Origin: a virus
Length of the DNA stretch: 21,642 nt
IMG/VR virus record: IMGVR_UViG_3300033148_001129
Coordinates: 1-21,642 of that record
Reading direction: 5' to 3' (one strand)
Part shown: positions 1 through 6,941 of the stretch, piece by piece
How positions within the stretch are numbered: position 1 is the first letter of the stretch
How the letters are laid out: every line of letters starts with the position of its first letter
Notes under the pieces: generated by a model
Told to the model about the DNA's origin: nothing
The model's input: only the letters and a program-made list of their open reading frames with translations
Database searches by the model: none
Translations under genes and position numbers: made by a program

Positions 1-2271
1 GCTAAGAAGATGCCTGATAGCGACTATGTAAAGTTCAAGCAGTATCTGAATCAGGTAGCGGATAACCTAGAGCAGGCACCAATGTATAGGACAGTTGAAC
101 CTATTGAAGAAATGCGAGCTGCTTTTATTGCGAGGTCAAAGAAGCTTGCAGCGCACAAGAGTAGGATGGTAAGTAGTATAGATGCATGGGCTTCAGATCA
201 GCCATCTGCTGACCTCTGGTATCATGGGGGTATTGGAGAAGTAGGCGAGTTAGAGCATGGCTTCTTTACCAAGGACATTAAACGAGCAGTGGACTATGCA
301 ACAGCGGCAGGCGATAAAGGAAAGGTTTATGTAGTGTCTGGCACTGAAGGTCTAAAACTTGCAGCACCTGGGGAAATGAGTATTGTTGGAAAGGTTAGTC
401 CAGTAAAGGTGTTTGACGTCTGGGAAGGGTTTGATATTAGTAAGCTAAGAGCTATAAGTCCACGAGAGCAGTGGTGGGCTAAGAAAGAATCTGCTATGGC
501 TAAAGCCCGTACTCAGTATGAACTTGACTTCACTGACTACAGCAATCGCAATATGGTAGATGCTGCTATGAGAATGGTATTTCCGTTCTGGACCTATGAG
601 TGGCAGAGGTACTTCTGGCTACCCCGCACTTTCCTTCGCACCCCTGGAACTGCCACTGGTCTAGGTCGCTACATGGAATACTCTGACCAGGGCTACATTC
701 CTGTACCCGGCACTAATATCCAGTTCAATCCTACTCGTGGTACTGTCTTCATGGGCGGCTTCAGGCGTATGATGCTCAGGGACTTCCCTGAATACTACGA
801 TGCTTTCCCTGGAATGGAAGTTATAGACTTTATTAGCAGAATGGGCTTCTACCCAGGTATCCATGTTATGCTTCCTATCATCACTACTGGTGCTCTGACT
901 GGTAAACCTGAGTGGGGAGAAGTGCTACCAGCATGGTCTAAGACTGGTCTCAATGCTGCCAGAGCAATAGCACCAGAAGCAGCTGGTAAGGTCATAGACC
1001 ATATCTTCCCTGACCGCTTCCGAGACTACCTGACCATGCTTCAGTTAGGTGATATGGGCTATGATGCTGACGAGATATGGAGAAAGAAAAAGCAGAATAT
1101 CAAGCTAACTGAGGAGGAAGAGAAGCTGTGGCTGAAGGCTGAGAGCAAGGCTACAGGTCTAAAAGGCATTCTGTTTGAGCAGTCTGGAGTATTCAGGCTA
1201 AGACCCCCTGAATATACTAAGTTCCGCAAAGATATGCAGGAACTAATAGCAGAAATGACAGGAGTGCCTGTTGATGTTCAAGAAACTATCCAGCGGAGGT
1301 ATCCTGTTACTGGCAAGAGGTTCTCTGACTACTACAAGCTGGACTCCTTGCAGCAGAAGATACTATACGAGCAGGAAGCTTATGAGCGCTGGCAGGGTAT
1401 AACAACTCCTCTATACCCATCTGCATGGCAGCTGGAAGACATCAGGGTCAGGGACTACTATGAGAAGGTAGAATCCATCTATGACGACTACCGCCACGTA
1501 GGAGTCATTGACGAGCAAGGTAACCTTGTCAGCCCCAGCATTGACGCCCTTACTGCTCAGTGGAGGAGAGGAGAGATAGGTCCTGACCAGTGGACTTCTG
1601 CCAGAGGCGACTTGCTATCAGAGGCAGTAGCTGCTGCCAGAGAAATGGGCAAGAGAGACTACCCTGACGTACCTAAGACTTTAGAGGAGAGAGAAGCCAG
1701 ATATGCAGAGCGAGGTATTACTGCTCCCACCTACTCTCCTGACCAAGAAATCATCTTCATGTACTACGACATAAAGCCTGAACTTCGCTGGGACTGGGAA
1801 GCAGGTAGAGACACCTACGACTTCGACTCCTACTATGCTAAGATAGATGCTATAGTAGAGACTCTGGAAGGTGAGTACAGACAGCGCTTCCTTGACCGCA
1901 TACAGTATGAGTGGAATGATATGGAGAAGCTCTACTGGCAGGTAAGTAGGGAGTACCTGAGACCCTACAGGCTGGTTAGGAATCTGGTTCTAGACAAGTA
2001 CACCGATGAGCAGCGTCATGCTATCCGCAGGTATGAGGTAGCAAGAGGAGCAGAACGGGACGCTATCCGCAGCATGATAGGACCTGAAGGAAAGAAACTA
2101 ATTAGCCATTTCAATAGTCAGGTCAGGGAAGCAAGACAGCGGCTCAGAATGCTAGACCCTGAGCTAGATGCTTGGACTTACTTCTTTGGTGTAACAGACA
2201 CTCTACTATCTAATGAGTCCAAGAAGCTCTATTCTGAACTGGAAAAACAATACCTGAAAGGAGGTGGATAA
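1..2271 (+). CDS. Large phage structural/polyvalent protein with ART-like segment, 5' partial
   Basis: The reading frame is open to the left edge. The first visible ATG (base 10) has no ribosome binding site, so the true start is probably upstream. Numbering from that ATG gives 753 residues. Residues about 68-110 (WYHGG, then GFFTKDIKRAVDYA, then GKVYVV) resemble the first half of an ADP-ribosyltransferase fold of the H-Y-E type, with H72 and Y96 as candidate NAD-binding residues. I did not locate a convincing catalytic Glu. Residues from about 190 onward (FPFWTYEWQRYFW, IPVPGTNIQFNP) are rich in Tyr, Trp, Arg and acidic residues and look like a conserved family of uncultivated phages; I cannot name its function. 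The gene sits directly before the scaffold and capsid genes, where portal or minor head proteins usually lie, so a virion or head role is inferred. The last codons (KGGG) contain a strong Shine-Dalgarno with no start codon after it. Confidence 0.6.
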   Translation, partial: AKKMPDSDYVKFKQYLNQVADNLEQAPMYRTVEPIEEMRAAFIARSKKLAAHKSRMVSSIDAWASDQPSADLWYHGGIGEVGELEHGFFTKDIKRAVDYATAAGDKGKVYVVSGTEGLKLAAPGEMSIVGKVSPVKVFDVWEGFDISKLRAISPREQWWAKKESAMAKARTQYELDFTDYSNRNMVDAAMRMVFPFWTYEWQRYFWLPRTFLRTPGTATGLGRYMEYSDQGYIPVPGTNIQFNPTRGTVFMGGFRRMMLRDFPEYYDAFPGMEVIDFISRMGFYPGIHVMLPIITTGALTGKPEWGEVLPAWSKTGLNAARAIAPEAAGKVIDHIFPDRFRDYLTMLQLGDMGYDADEIWRKKKQNIKLTEEEEKLWLKAESKATGLKGILFEQSGVFRLRPPEYTKFRKDMQELIAEMTGVPVDVQETIQRRYPVTGKRFSDYYKLDSLQQKILYEQEAYERWQGITTPLYPSAWQLEDIRVRDYYEKVESIYDDYRHVGVIDEQGNLVSPSIDALTAQWRRGEIGPDQWTSARGDLLSEAVAAAREMGKRDYPDVPKTLEEREARYAERGITAPTYSPDQEIIFMYYDIKPELRWDWEAGRDTYDFDSYYAKIDAIVETLEGEYRQRFLDRIQYEWNDMEKLYWQVSREYLRPYRLVRNLVLDKYTDEQRHAIRRYEVARGAERDAIRSMIGPEGKKLISHFNSQVREARQRLRMLDPELDAWTYFFGVTDTLLSNESKKLYSELEKQYLKGGG

Positions 2272-2299
2272 AAAATAAACATCTGACTATTTATTATAA

Positions 2300-2328
2300 T
2301 TGACATTCCGTGCACAATGTGGTACTAT
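2300..2328 (+). promoter_or_regulatory. Sigma70-type promoter with operator-like dyad
   Basis: TTGACA at 2300-2305 and TACTAT at 2323-2328 are separated by exactly 17 bases in the gap between two genes. The predicted transcription start falls near 2335, so the leader would be about 10 bases and still keep the GGAGGG ribosome binding site (2335-2340). An inverted repeat, ACATT (2303-2307) with AATGT (2316-2320), lies across the -35 and spacer and surrounds a GTGCAC palindrome, as an operator might. It would drive scaffold and capsid genes. This is inferred from the sequence only. Confidence 0.5.
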
Positions 2329-2345
2329 ATAGGAGGAGGGAAATA

Positions 2346-3017
2346 ATGGTAACTGAACCAGCTAAATCTGGTGCTCCTAGCAGTGTAGAGGAACCGTCTG
2401 CACCTGCAGCTTCTGAGCCTACGTCCACTCCTGAATCTATAGCTGCTGCTAAGGTAGAAGTCAAGGACGGAAGACTGATAGTGGATGGCAAGAAGTATGT
2501 GGCTGAGTCGGACCTGATAGCTGCAAAGGAGAGTTTGAAGTCAGCTGCTGAGCAGGCTCAGGCAGCTCACAACGAGGCTATGGACAGAGCCAAGTTGGAA
2601 CTGTCTGAATCCCAGGCGGCAATAGCTGCTGCAAACGCAAAGATTCAAGAACTAGAGAAGGCCCGTAGTTCGGGTGCTGTATCTGACGAGGATACAGCGA
2701 AGGTCAAGCAAGAATTAGAGGCTGCTATAAGCAGAGCAGAGGAGGCAGAGAGCCGTTCTCTCGAGCTGAGGCGGGCATATCTGGCATTACAGTATCAGAT
2801 ACCGCCTGAGCAACTAAAAGAAAAGAATATGGCACAGCTTGACTCTTTTGAAGAAGCCTTAAAGGCTCTAGCAACAGCTCGAGGAGGTGCAGGACCTTAT
2901 GCTATCGGTGGAGGTGCAGGTGGTGATGCTCCTAAGACTGACATGGACAGAGCAAGAGCACTACTTGATGCTACTCCTGTCCGAGGCGTAAGAAATGCTC
3001 CTTCATCGACAACTTAG
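2346..3017 (+). CDS. Capsid assembly scaffolding protein (inferred)
   Basis: A 223-residue acidic, alanine/glutamate-rich protein immediately upstream of the major capsid gene. The N-terminal 35 residues are low-complexity Pro/Ser/Ala. A short beta-like segment (GRLIVDGKKYVAESDL) follows, then a long predicted coiled coil covering about residues 60-145 (repeated AAxAKIQELEKA-type heptads), and a glycine-rich tail. This layout and position match phage scaffolding proteins, which guide procapsid assembly and then leave the head. The ATG at 2346 is chosen over the in-frame GTG at 2310 because AGGAGGG lies 5 bases before it and because the candidate promoter would start transcription downstream of 2310. 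The role rests on architecture and synteny rather than a specific motif. Confidence 0.72.
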   Translation: MVTEPAKSGAPSSVEEPSAPAASEPTSTPESIAAAKVEVKDGRLIVDGKKYVAESDLIAAKESLKSAAEQAQAAHNEAMDRAKLELSESQAAIAAANAKIQELEKARSSGAVSDEDTAKVKQELEAAISRAEEAESRSLELRRAYLALQYQIPPEQLKEKNMAQLDSFEEALKALATARGGAGPYAIGGGAGGDAPKTDMDRARALLDATPVRGVRNAPSSTT

Positions 3018-3036
3018 ATAAAGGAGGAAAGCAATC

Positions 3037-4107
3037 ATGGCTGATTCTGGTGGACACTGGAAGAATTTAGCTGAAGCACAGAAGCTTACACAGTCCCTGA
3101 AGATTCCGGGCGTCTTCGAAGAGGACATAAAAAGAAACAACCCTTTAGAAAGAATGCCTGTCGCTCAGGCAGCCCGAAGCGGACGCAAGATAGAGTGGTT
3201 AAGGGAGAAAACTACCACTGAGGACTCGGTTACTGAGGTAGATATCGGTGAGCAACTCTCCTGGGCTGAGGACGTGGAGTATGAAGAGAAGGAGGCGGAG
3301 CTCAAGAGGGTCTATATTCAGCGCAAACTTGACCACTTTGTTGAAGGCATCTACGGCACATATAATAACTATGAGGCTAGGATGCTGCTTGAGTCCGAGA
3401 AAGGTCTAAAGAGGCGACTTGGTGCAAGAATCGTCTATGCCGACTCCGCCTACACCAGCTCCAAGCAGTTTGATGGAATTCATGCTCTGGCTTATGAGCA
3501 TGGCGCACCTTATACTGCTGGCTCCAGTAATGACCCGAAGAACATCGACAACGGAGATGCTGGTCTATCACTAGCATTCCTGAGACTCATGGTAGACGAG
3601 ATGAAGCATGGCGTAGATGAAATTCTGGCACCTTACGAAATCATCCGCAGAATGGACGCAGCCTATCAGGAGAAAGGCTTTGCTGGTCTCGCATACGACA
3701 CTGCCGGCACTATGGCTTTCTTGGCTATGGGCTACAACGAACTGGGCAAGAGGGTCTTGTTCTGGGATGGTATTCCTATCATCCGTACTGACTATCTGGT
3801 AGCCGAGGATGACGATACTGGCACCGGTTCTGATGGTGCTGCCAGATCACTATACTCCAGCGGTGATAAGGTCTATAGCATCTTCGGTCTCAAGTACGGC
3901 AACGTGATGAACATGGAACCTGGTATCACCTTTGCATATGGCGGTACTGAAGGTCAGGGCGACCTCTACAAGCTGGTGAGATTCCCTGAACTGGAAGACT
4001 ACGATGCTGGCGGTATAAGGCTGGTTACCTACGGAGCCTTGCTGCTGGGGTCGAGCCTGTGCCTCGGAAGAATCTTCGACATTCAAGATGCTGCGATAAC
4101 TGTCTAA
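3037..4107 (+). CDS. Major capsid protein, HK97-fold type (inferred)
   Basis: A 356-residue protein directly after the scaffold gene, with the strong site AAAGGAGGAAA before its ATG. The sequence follows the pattern of HK97-type capsid proteins: an N-terminal arm (about 1-50), then a charged E-loop-like stretch (RKIEWLREKTTTEDSVTEVD, about residues 50-70), a glutamate-rich segment, a long 'spine' helix region around RKLDHFVEGIYGTYNNYEARMLL, and a beta-rich C-terminal part with an insertion rich in Asp/Gly (about 255-275). It forms the icosahedral head shell. Scaffold before it and a small beta protein after it support the call. No catalytic motif exists to confirm it, and the subfamily is not identified. 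Confidence 0.82.
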   Translation: MADSGGHWKNLAEAQKLTQSLKIPGVFEEDIKRNNPLERMPVAQAARSGRKIEWLREKTTTEDSVTEVDIGEQLSWAEDVEYEEKEAELKRVYIQRKLDHFVEGIYGTYNNYEARMLLESEKGLKRRLGARIVYADSAYTSSKQFDGIHALAYEHGAPYTAGSSNDPKNIDNGDAGLSLAFLRLMVDEMKHGVDEILAPYEIIRRMDAAYQEKGFAGLAYDTAGTMAFLAMGYNELGKRVLFWDGIPIIRTDYLVAEDDDTGTGSDGAARSLYSSGDKVYSIFGLKYGNVMNMEPGITFAYGGTEGQGDLYKLVRFPELEDYDAGGIRLVTYGALLLGSSLCLGRIFDIQDAAITV

Positions 4108-4154
4108 ATCCAGTACGCAGGAGAATAAAACTTTAAGTAAAGGAGAGGTAACAA

Positions 4155-4994
4155 ATGGCTGTAAAATACTATAACCAGAATATACGCTTCTACAATGGGC
4201 GGTCTATAGTCCTCCCGCCTTTTGTAGAAAATCAGGTAGGATTCGGGAATCTTAGCCACCCTAACATAGCTGTACCTGATTCTTCCCAGTCTTACCCACT
4301 TGGCACAAAGTTCATCGACGGCGATAAGGTGTTTAAGTACTGCGCTTTCAAAGCTACTGTTAATCCTGACCTTGGTGCTAAGAATGGTCAACCTCAGGCG
4401 GTTGCCTATGTAACGGTAGCGGATAATACTGCGCAGTATGCCACCTCCCTGGTAGTTGATGTCGGGAGCAGTGATGGTATATCCGGAGATGGAGAGATAG
4501 CAGAGAATGCCCTAGCTGGGGGAGAAATTCTCATATTCGATGCTAGTGCATCTACAGGCAGCATCAAGCGGACTATTGTATCTAATACTGCTGTAGACTC
4601 CGGCGGCGGCGAGTGCACTATTACTGTCATTGACCCTATTCCTGTAGCTCTAGTTGGGGATACTGACCATGCTGAGATTATGGCAAGCCCATATAGTTAT
4701 GTGAATACTGAAAACGAGAAGCCTGTAGTAGGCGTACCTGTACTCGCATACACTGATGGGCAGTATGGCTGGGTACAGACCTGGGGACCTTCCTGGGTTT
4801 CTCCTCAGGCAGAGGTCGGTGTTGGCAGTAATAACCGCATCTGTGTGTTCAGGCATGACGGCAGTATCGATGAGCTGGACTACTCTGACAGCTACAATAG
4901 TCAGGGGCAGATTGCTGGTTATGTTATGTCTATTCCACAGGCAGGTGCAGGCTCGCAGGCTGCTCCGTTCATATTCCTGACAATCAGCAACTAA
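4155..4994 (+). CDS. Head-associated beta-rich protein, likely capsid decoration
   Basis: A 279-residue protein after the capsid gene, preceded by AAAGGAGAGG. It is almost wholly predicted beta structure, has no signal peptide or membrane segment, and contains the GQYGWVQTWGP motif (about residues 202-212) that I associate with small phage head proteins of the DUF2190-like kind. A central Gly/Ser/Asp-rich segment (about 100-165) looks like an extra beta domain. The probable job is to bind and stabilise the outside of the capsid shell or form part of the head completion layer. The family assignment is from memory of the motif and the gene order; a tail tube role is less likely at this position. 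Confidence 0.6.
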   Translation: MAVKYYNQNIRFYNGRSIVLPPFVENQVGFGNLSHPNIAVPDSSQSYPLGTKFIDGDKVFKYCAFKATVNPDLGAKNGQPQAVAYVTVADNTAQYATSLVVDVGSSDGISGDGEIAENALAGGEILIFDASASTGSIKRTIVSNTAVDSGGGECTITVIDPIPVALVGDTDHAEIMASPYSYVNTENEKPVVGVPVLAYTDGQYGWVQTWGPSWVSPQAEVGVGSNNRICVFRHDGSIDELDYSDSYNSQGQIAGYVMSIPQAGAGSQAAPFIFLTISN

Positions 4995-5019
4995 GCAACC
5001 GTAGCAAGGAGGGTAACAT

Positions 5020-5154
5020 ATGCCTGATAGAAAGTATAAGTGCCCAAACAAGAGCTGCCCAGTGAACTTCCAAATTCATACCGGCAGTACGAAGAAATGC
5101 CCAAAGTGCGGAGCTAAGCTTGTTCCTGTTAAGTCAGAGCCTGAATCTGGATAA
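5020..5154 (+). CDS. Small zinc-ribbon protein (44 aa)
   Basis: The ATG follows AAGGAGGG by six bases, and the gene starts 25 bases after the previous stop. The 44-residue product carries two cysteine pairs, C8-x4-C13 and C27-x2-C30 (CPKCG), the usual knuckles of a zinc ribbon, followed by a short Lys/Pro/Glu tail. The fold probably binds one zinc ion and may contact nucleic acid or another protein. Zinc-ribbon peptides of this size are common between head genes of phages, but their function is not known to me. The good ribosome binding site and the Cys spacing make a real gene likely. Confidence 0.7.
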   Translation: MPDRKYKCPNKSCPVNFQIHTGSTKKCPKCGAKLVPVKSEPESG

Positions 5155-5165
5155 CAAATCAATCA

Positions 5166-5203
5166 TTGAGGAGGGAGAAGGGTTTGTTCCTCTCCCTCCT
5201 TAA
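5166..5203 (+). terminator. Stem-loop after the capsid block (terminator-like, no U-run)
   Basis: AGGAGGGAGA (5169-5178) pairs perfectly with TCTCCCTCCT (5191-5200), with a 12-base loop; a G-T pair and two A-T pairs extend the base of the stem. No T-run follows, so it may be a weak terminator, a transcript-stabilising hairpin, or a structure that hides a Shine-Dalgarno-like sequence. It divides the head genes from the next block. Confidence 0.4.
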
Positions 5204-5223
5204 ATGAGTAAAGGGGGTATATC

Positions 5224-5403
5224 ATGCCTTTGGCTGTTGAGAACCTGAACAAAAACTCATCTATAGAGCAAATCCGAGAAGCCATATCTGAGACTATCAG
5301 ATACCTGATGAAGAATGAGGGCAAGACTCAGAAGGAGGCTGCTGGTCAGGCGTACGGTATGGCAAGAGAGAGAACGGGGAAGGACTTAGACTTCGGGAAA
5401 TAG
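5224..5403 (+). CDS. Small helical phage protein (59 aa)
   Basis: The ATG follows AAAGGGGGTATATC. The 59-residue product starts MPL and ends with a helical basic segment, KTQKEAAGQAYGMARERTGK. This resembles a widespread family of short phage and bacterial proteins with the pattern MPLxxGxS...I..NI...G....QAVAIA...AR, which occur in phage structural regions without a defined role. It lies between the stem-loop and the first surface protein. Recognition is by pattern only; the gene itself is well supported by its start site and by filling the gap exactly. Confidence 0.65.
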   Translation: MPLAVENLNKNSSIEQIREAISETIRYLMKNEGKTQKEAAGQAYGMARERTGKDLDFGK

Positions 5404-5427
5404 TTAAACCGAAAAAAGGAGGTTTAG
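5404..5427 (+). promoter_or_regulatory. Inverted repeat around a ribosome binding site
   Basis: TTAAACC (5404-5410) can pair with GGTTTAG (5421-5427) across a 10-base A-rich loop, with one G-U pair. The Shine-Dalgarno AGGAGG (5417-5422) of the next gene lies half in the loop and half in the stem. It could reduce or tune initiation, but the stem is short and may be chance. Confidence 0.2.
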
Positions 5428-5428
5428 A

Positions 5429-5926
5429 ATGACCAAGGTTGCTATATCTACCCATAGGTTTATAGGAGCATCTACCGACACTAAGGATACAGGAGTCCCT
5501 ATCGGCTCCACTTGGTACGAGTATGATACAGGAAAACTCTATATTACATATGACGGAGACAACTGGGCAGTTAAAGGAGACGGCGGCAGGGCTGGAGACA
5601 ATGCTTTGTTCTCTACCGCTACTGGCGCTGCTGCTATCAGTAAGACCCTAGCTCCTGGGGCTAAGTTCCGGCTGCTCAGAATTGAACTTCATCTATCAGC
5701 AGCTCCAACTACATCCGAGAACTTCACCGTTGACCTTGATGCAGGTGATGGCGGTGCATATGACGTTAACTTGCACACTGAGGACTTATCTGCCGGTAGC
5801 ATAACTGATTTACTTCTGACTTTTGGCGAAGGTTATGAGTATGAGGCAGACGACGAAATCGACATAGCGTACGACAATACTGACGAAGGTACATATGGAC
5901 TCAGAATAGAGTACGAGCTGATTTAG
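5429..5926 (+). CDS. Beta-rich virion surface protein (165 aa)
   Basis: Preceded by AAAAAAGGAGG. The N-terminal part (about residues 22-48) carries the pattern PIGSTWYEYDTGKLYITYDG, typical of phage fibre and minor structural proteins ('GSxWxExDTGxxYxxYDGxxW'). The rest is predicted to be a beta-sandwich (alternating hydrophobic strands ending in YGLRIEYEL) with no catalytic motif. No signal peptide or membrane segment. The likely role is as a head fibre, decoration or appendage subunit. It stands next to a lectin-like gene, which suggests a host-contact or capsid-surface block. Specific function unknown. Confidence 0.55.
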   Translation: MTKVAISTHRFIGASTDTKDTGVPIGSTWYEYDTGKLYITYDGDNWAVKGDGGRAGDNALFSTATGAAAISKTLAPGAKFRLLRIELHLSAAPTTSENFTVDLDAGDGGAYDVNLHTEDLSAGSITDLLLTFGEGYEYEADDEIDIAYDNTDEGTYGLRIEYELI

Positions 5927-5934
5927 GAAGTACC

Positions 5935-6714
5935 ATGACTACAAAGATTCTAAGAAACGGATACGGAATTAGTAGGCTAGACCCAAAAGCCTGTATAGAT
6001 AAAGCCACAAACTTGAATGCTCGAAGTTCTCTTAGCATGGTAGCAGAATCTAGAAGAAATGGAGTTCTAGCAGGCGATATTATTACCAGCGGGCTGGTAC
6101 TGCATCTTCCTCTGTGGATGCTTAAGGGTAGCTCCATCGTATCCAGAGACATAAACAGTCATACCTGCTCAGTAACGGGAGCTTTGTGGAGTCCGCAGGG
6201 AAGGTACTTTGACGGGGTAAATGACTTCGTAGGATTGCCTGCATCCGCATCACTAGATGTAGCCGGGACTGACCAGGCTTTCACCTTCGAGGTTTGGGTG
6301 TACTTTGCTGATTACAGTCCGGACACTTATAGCATCCCTTTGGGACAATCAGACCTTTTCATCGGTAGAAAGAAAGCCAACGAGAAAGGTACGTTCTCCA
6401 TCTATCATGCAGCGGGTGATAGCATATATCTTGAATCGAATCAGTCTCTTTCTAATGAGCAATGGTATCATCTGACTGGGACACGGGACACAAGTGCAGA
6501 CTGCCGAATCTACGTCAACGGCTCGCTGGACTGCACACCAATCAACTACGCCAAAGACCCTACCGGTGGAGAAAGGCCCAAATACCTCGGCAGTGAAGGC
6601 GGGACTGATTACCGAACAAAGGGCTATATTGGCGAGGCTAGAGTATATAGCTTAGCATTAACCCCTCAGGAAGTCCAGCATAACTACTTGGCTACCAAGT
6701 GGAGGTATCGTTAA
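5935..6714 (+). CDS. LamG/concanavalin A-like lectin domain protein
   Basis: A 259-residue protein. Residues about 52-256 show the laminin G-like jelly roll pattern (Laminin_G_3/ConA-like): GLVLHLPL at the start, YFDGVNDFVGLP near 91-102, the FTFEVWVYF strand, EQWYHLTGTRD, the RIYVNGSLDCTP strand, and the closing YIGEARVYSLALTPQEVQHNY. In phages this fold sits in capsid-surface fibres or receptor-binding appendages and binds carbohydrate or protein. The N-terminal 50 residues are basic and may attach to the virion. It starts eight bases after the previous gene, with AGGAAG before the ATG. The lectin-like fold is well supported; its ligand is unknown. Confidence 0.8.
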   Translation: MTTKILRNGYGISRLDPKACIDKATNLNARSSLSMVAESRRNGVLAGDIITSGLVLHLPLWMLKGSSIVSRDINSHTCSVTGALWSPQGRYFDGVNDFVGLPASASLDVAGTDQAFTFEVWVYFADYSPDTYSIPLGQSDLFIGRKKANEKGTFSIYHAAGDSIYLESNQSLSNEQWYHLTGTRDTSADCRIYVNGSLDCTPINYAKDPTGGERPKYLGSEGGTDYRTKGYIGEARVYSLALTPQEVQHNYLATKWRYR

Positions 6715-6938
6715 TGAAATATCGAGTAAGACTGGACTTGAGTTTTGCCAGTGAGAGTGATGCGCAGACATTGATGGCCTGTGCCAGAGGATTGAGTGGG
6801 CAGGCAGTCAGCATCAATGAGGGGCAGCCAAATGAGGAAATACCGCGACTGGACTTTCATAAGTGCTACCATGATGAGTCTGTGCCTAAGCCATGTGAAG
6901 TCATTGAGGAACTGAGGATTAAAAAGTTAAAGGAGTAG
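6714..6938 (+). CDS. Small phage protein of unknown function (74 aa)
   Basis: The ATG at 6714 overlaps the TAA of the lectin gene (TAATG), with GGAGG eight bases upstream (6701-6705); an earlier in-frame start at 6699 has no binding site and is rejected. The 74-residue product begins with a strand-helix-strand pattern (KYRVRLDLSFASESDAQTLM, then GQAVSIN) and has a charged tail ending in IEELRIKKLKE. No motif I can name. Tight coupling between an appendage gene and a tail hub gene suggests a virion or assembly role. Confidence 0.65.
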   Translation: MKYRVRLDLSFASESDAQTLMACARGLSGQAVSINEGQPNEEIPRLDFHKCYHDESVPKPCEVIEELRIKKLKE

Positions 6939-6941
6939 ATT

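Noticed and set aside
2310-2345. Upstream GTG start for the scaffold gene
   Set aside because: No binding site, lies between the promoter elements, and a far better ATG with AGGAGGG follows at 2346.
4650-5051. 133-aa open frame on the minus strand
   Set aside because: Antisense to the capsid-associated and zinc-ribbon genes, with no binding site and no recognisable pattern.
5935-6714. Diversity-generating retroelement target, suggested by the lectin-like fold
   Set aside because: No reverse transcriptase and no template/variable repeat pair was found in the window.
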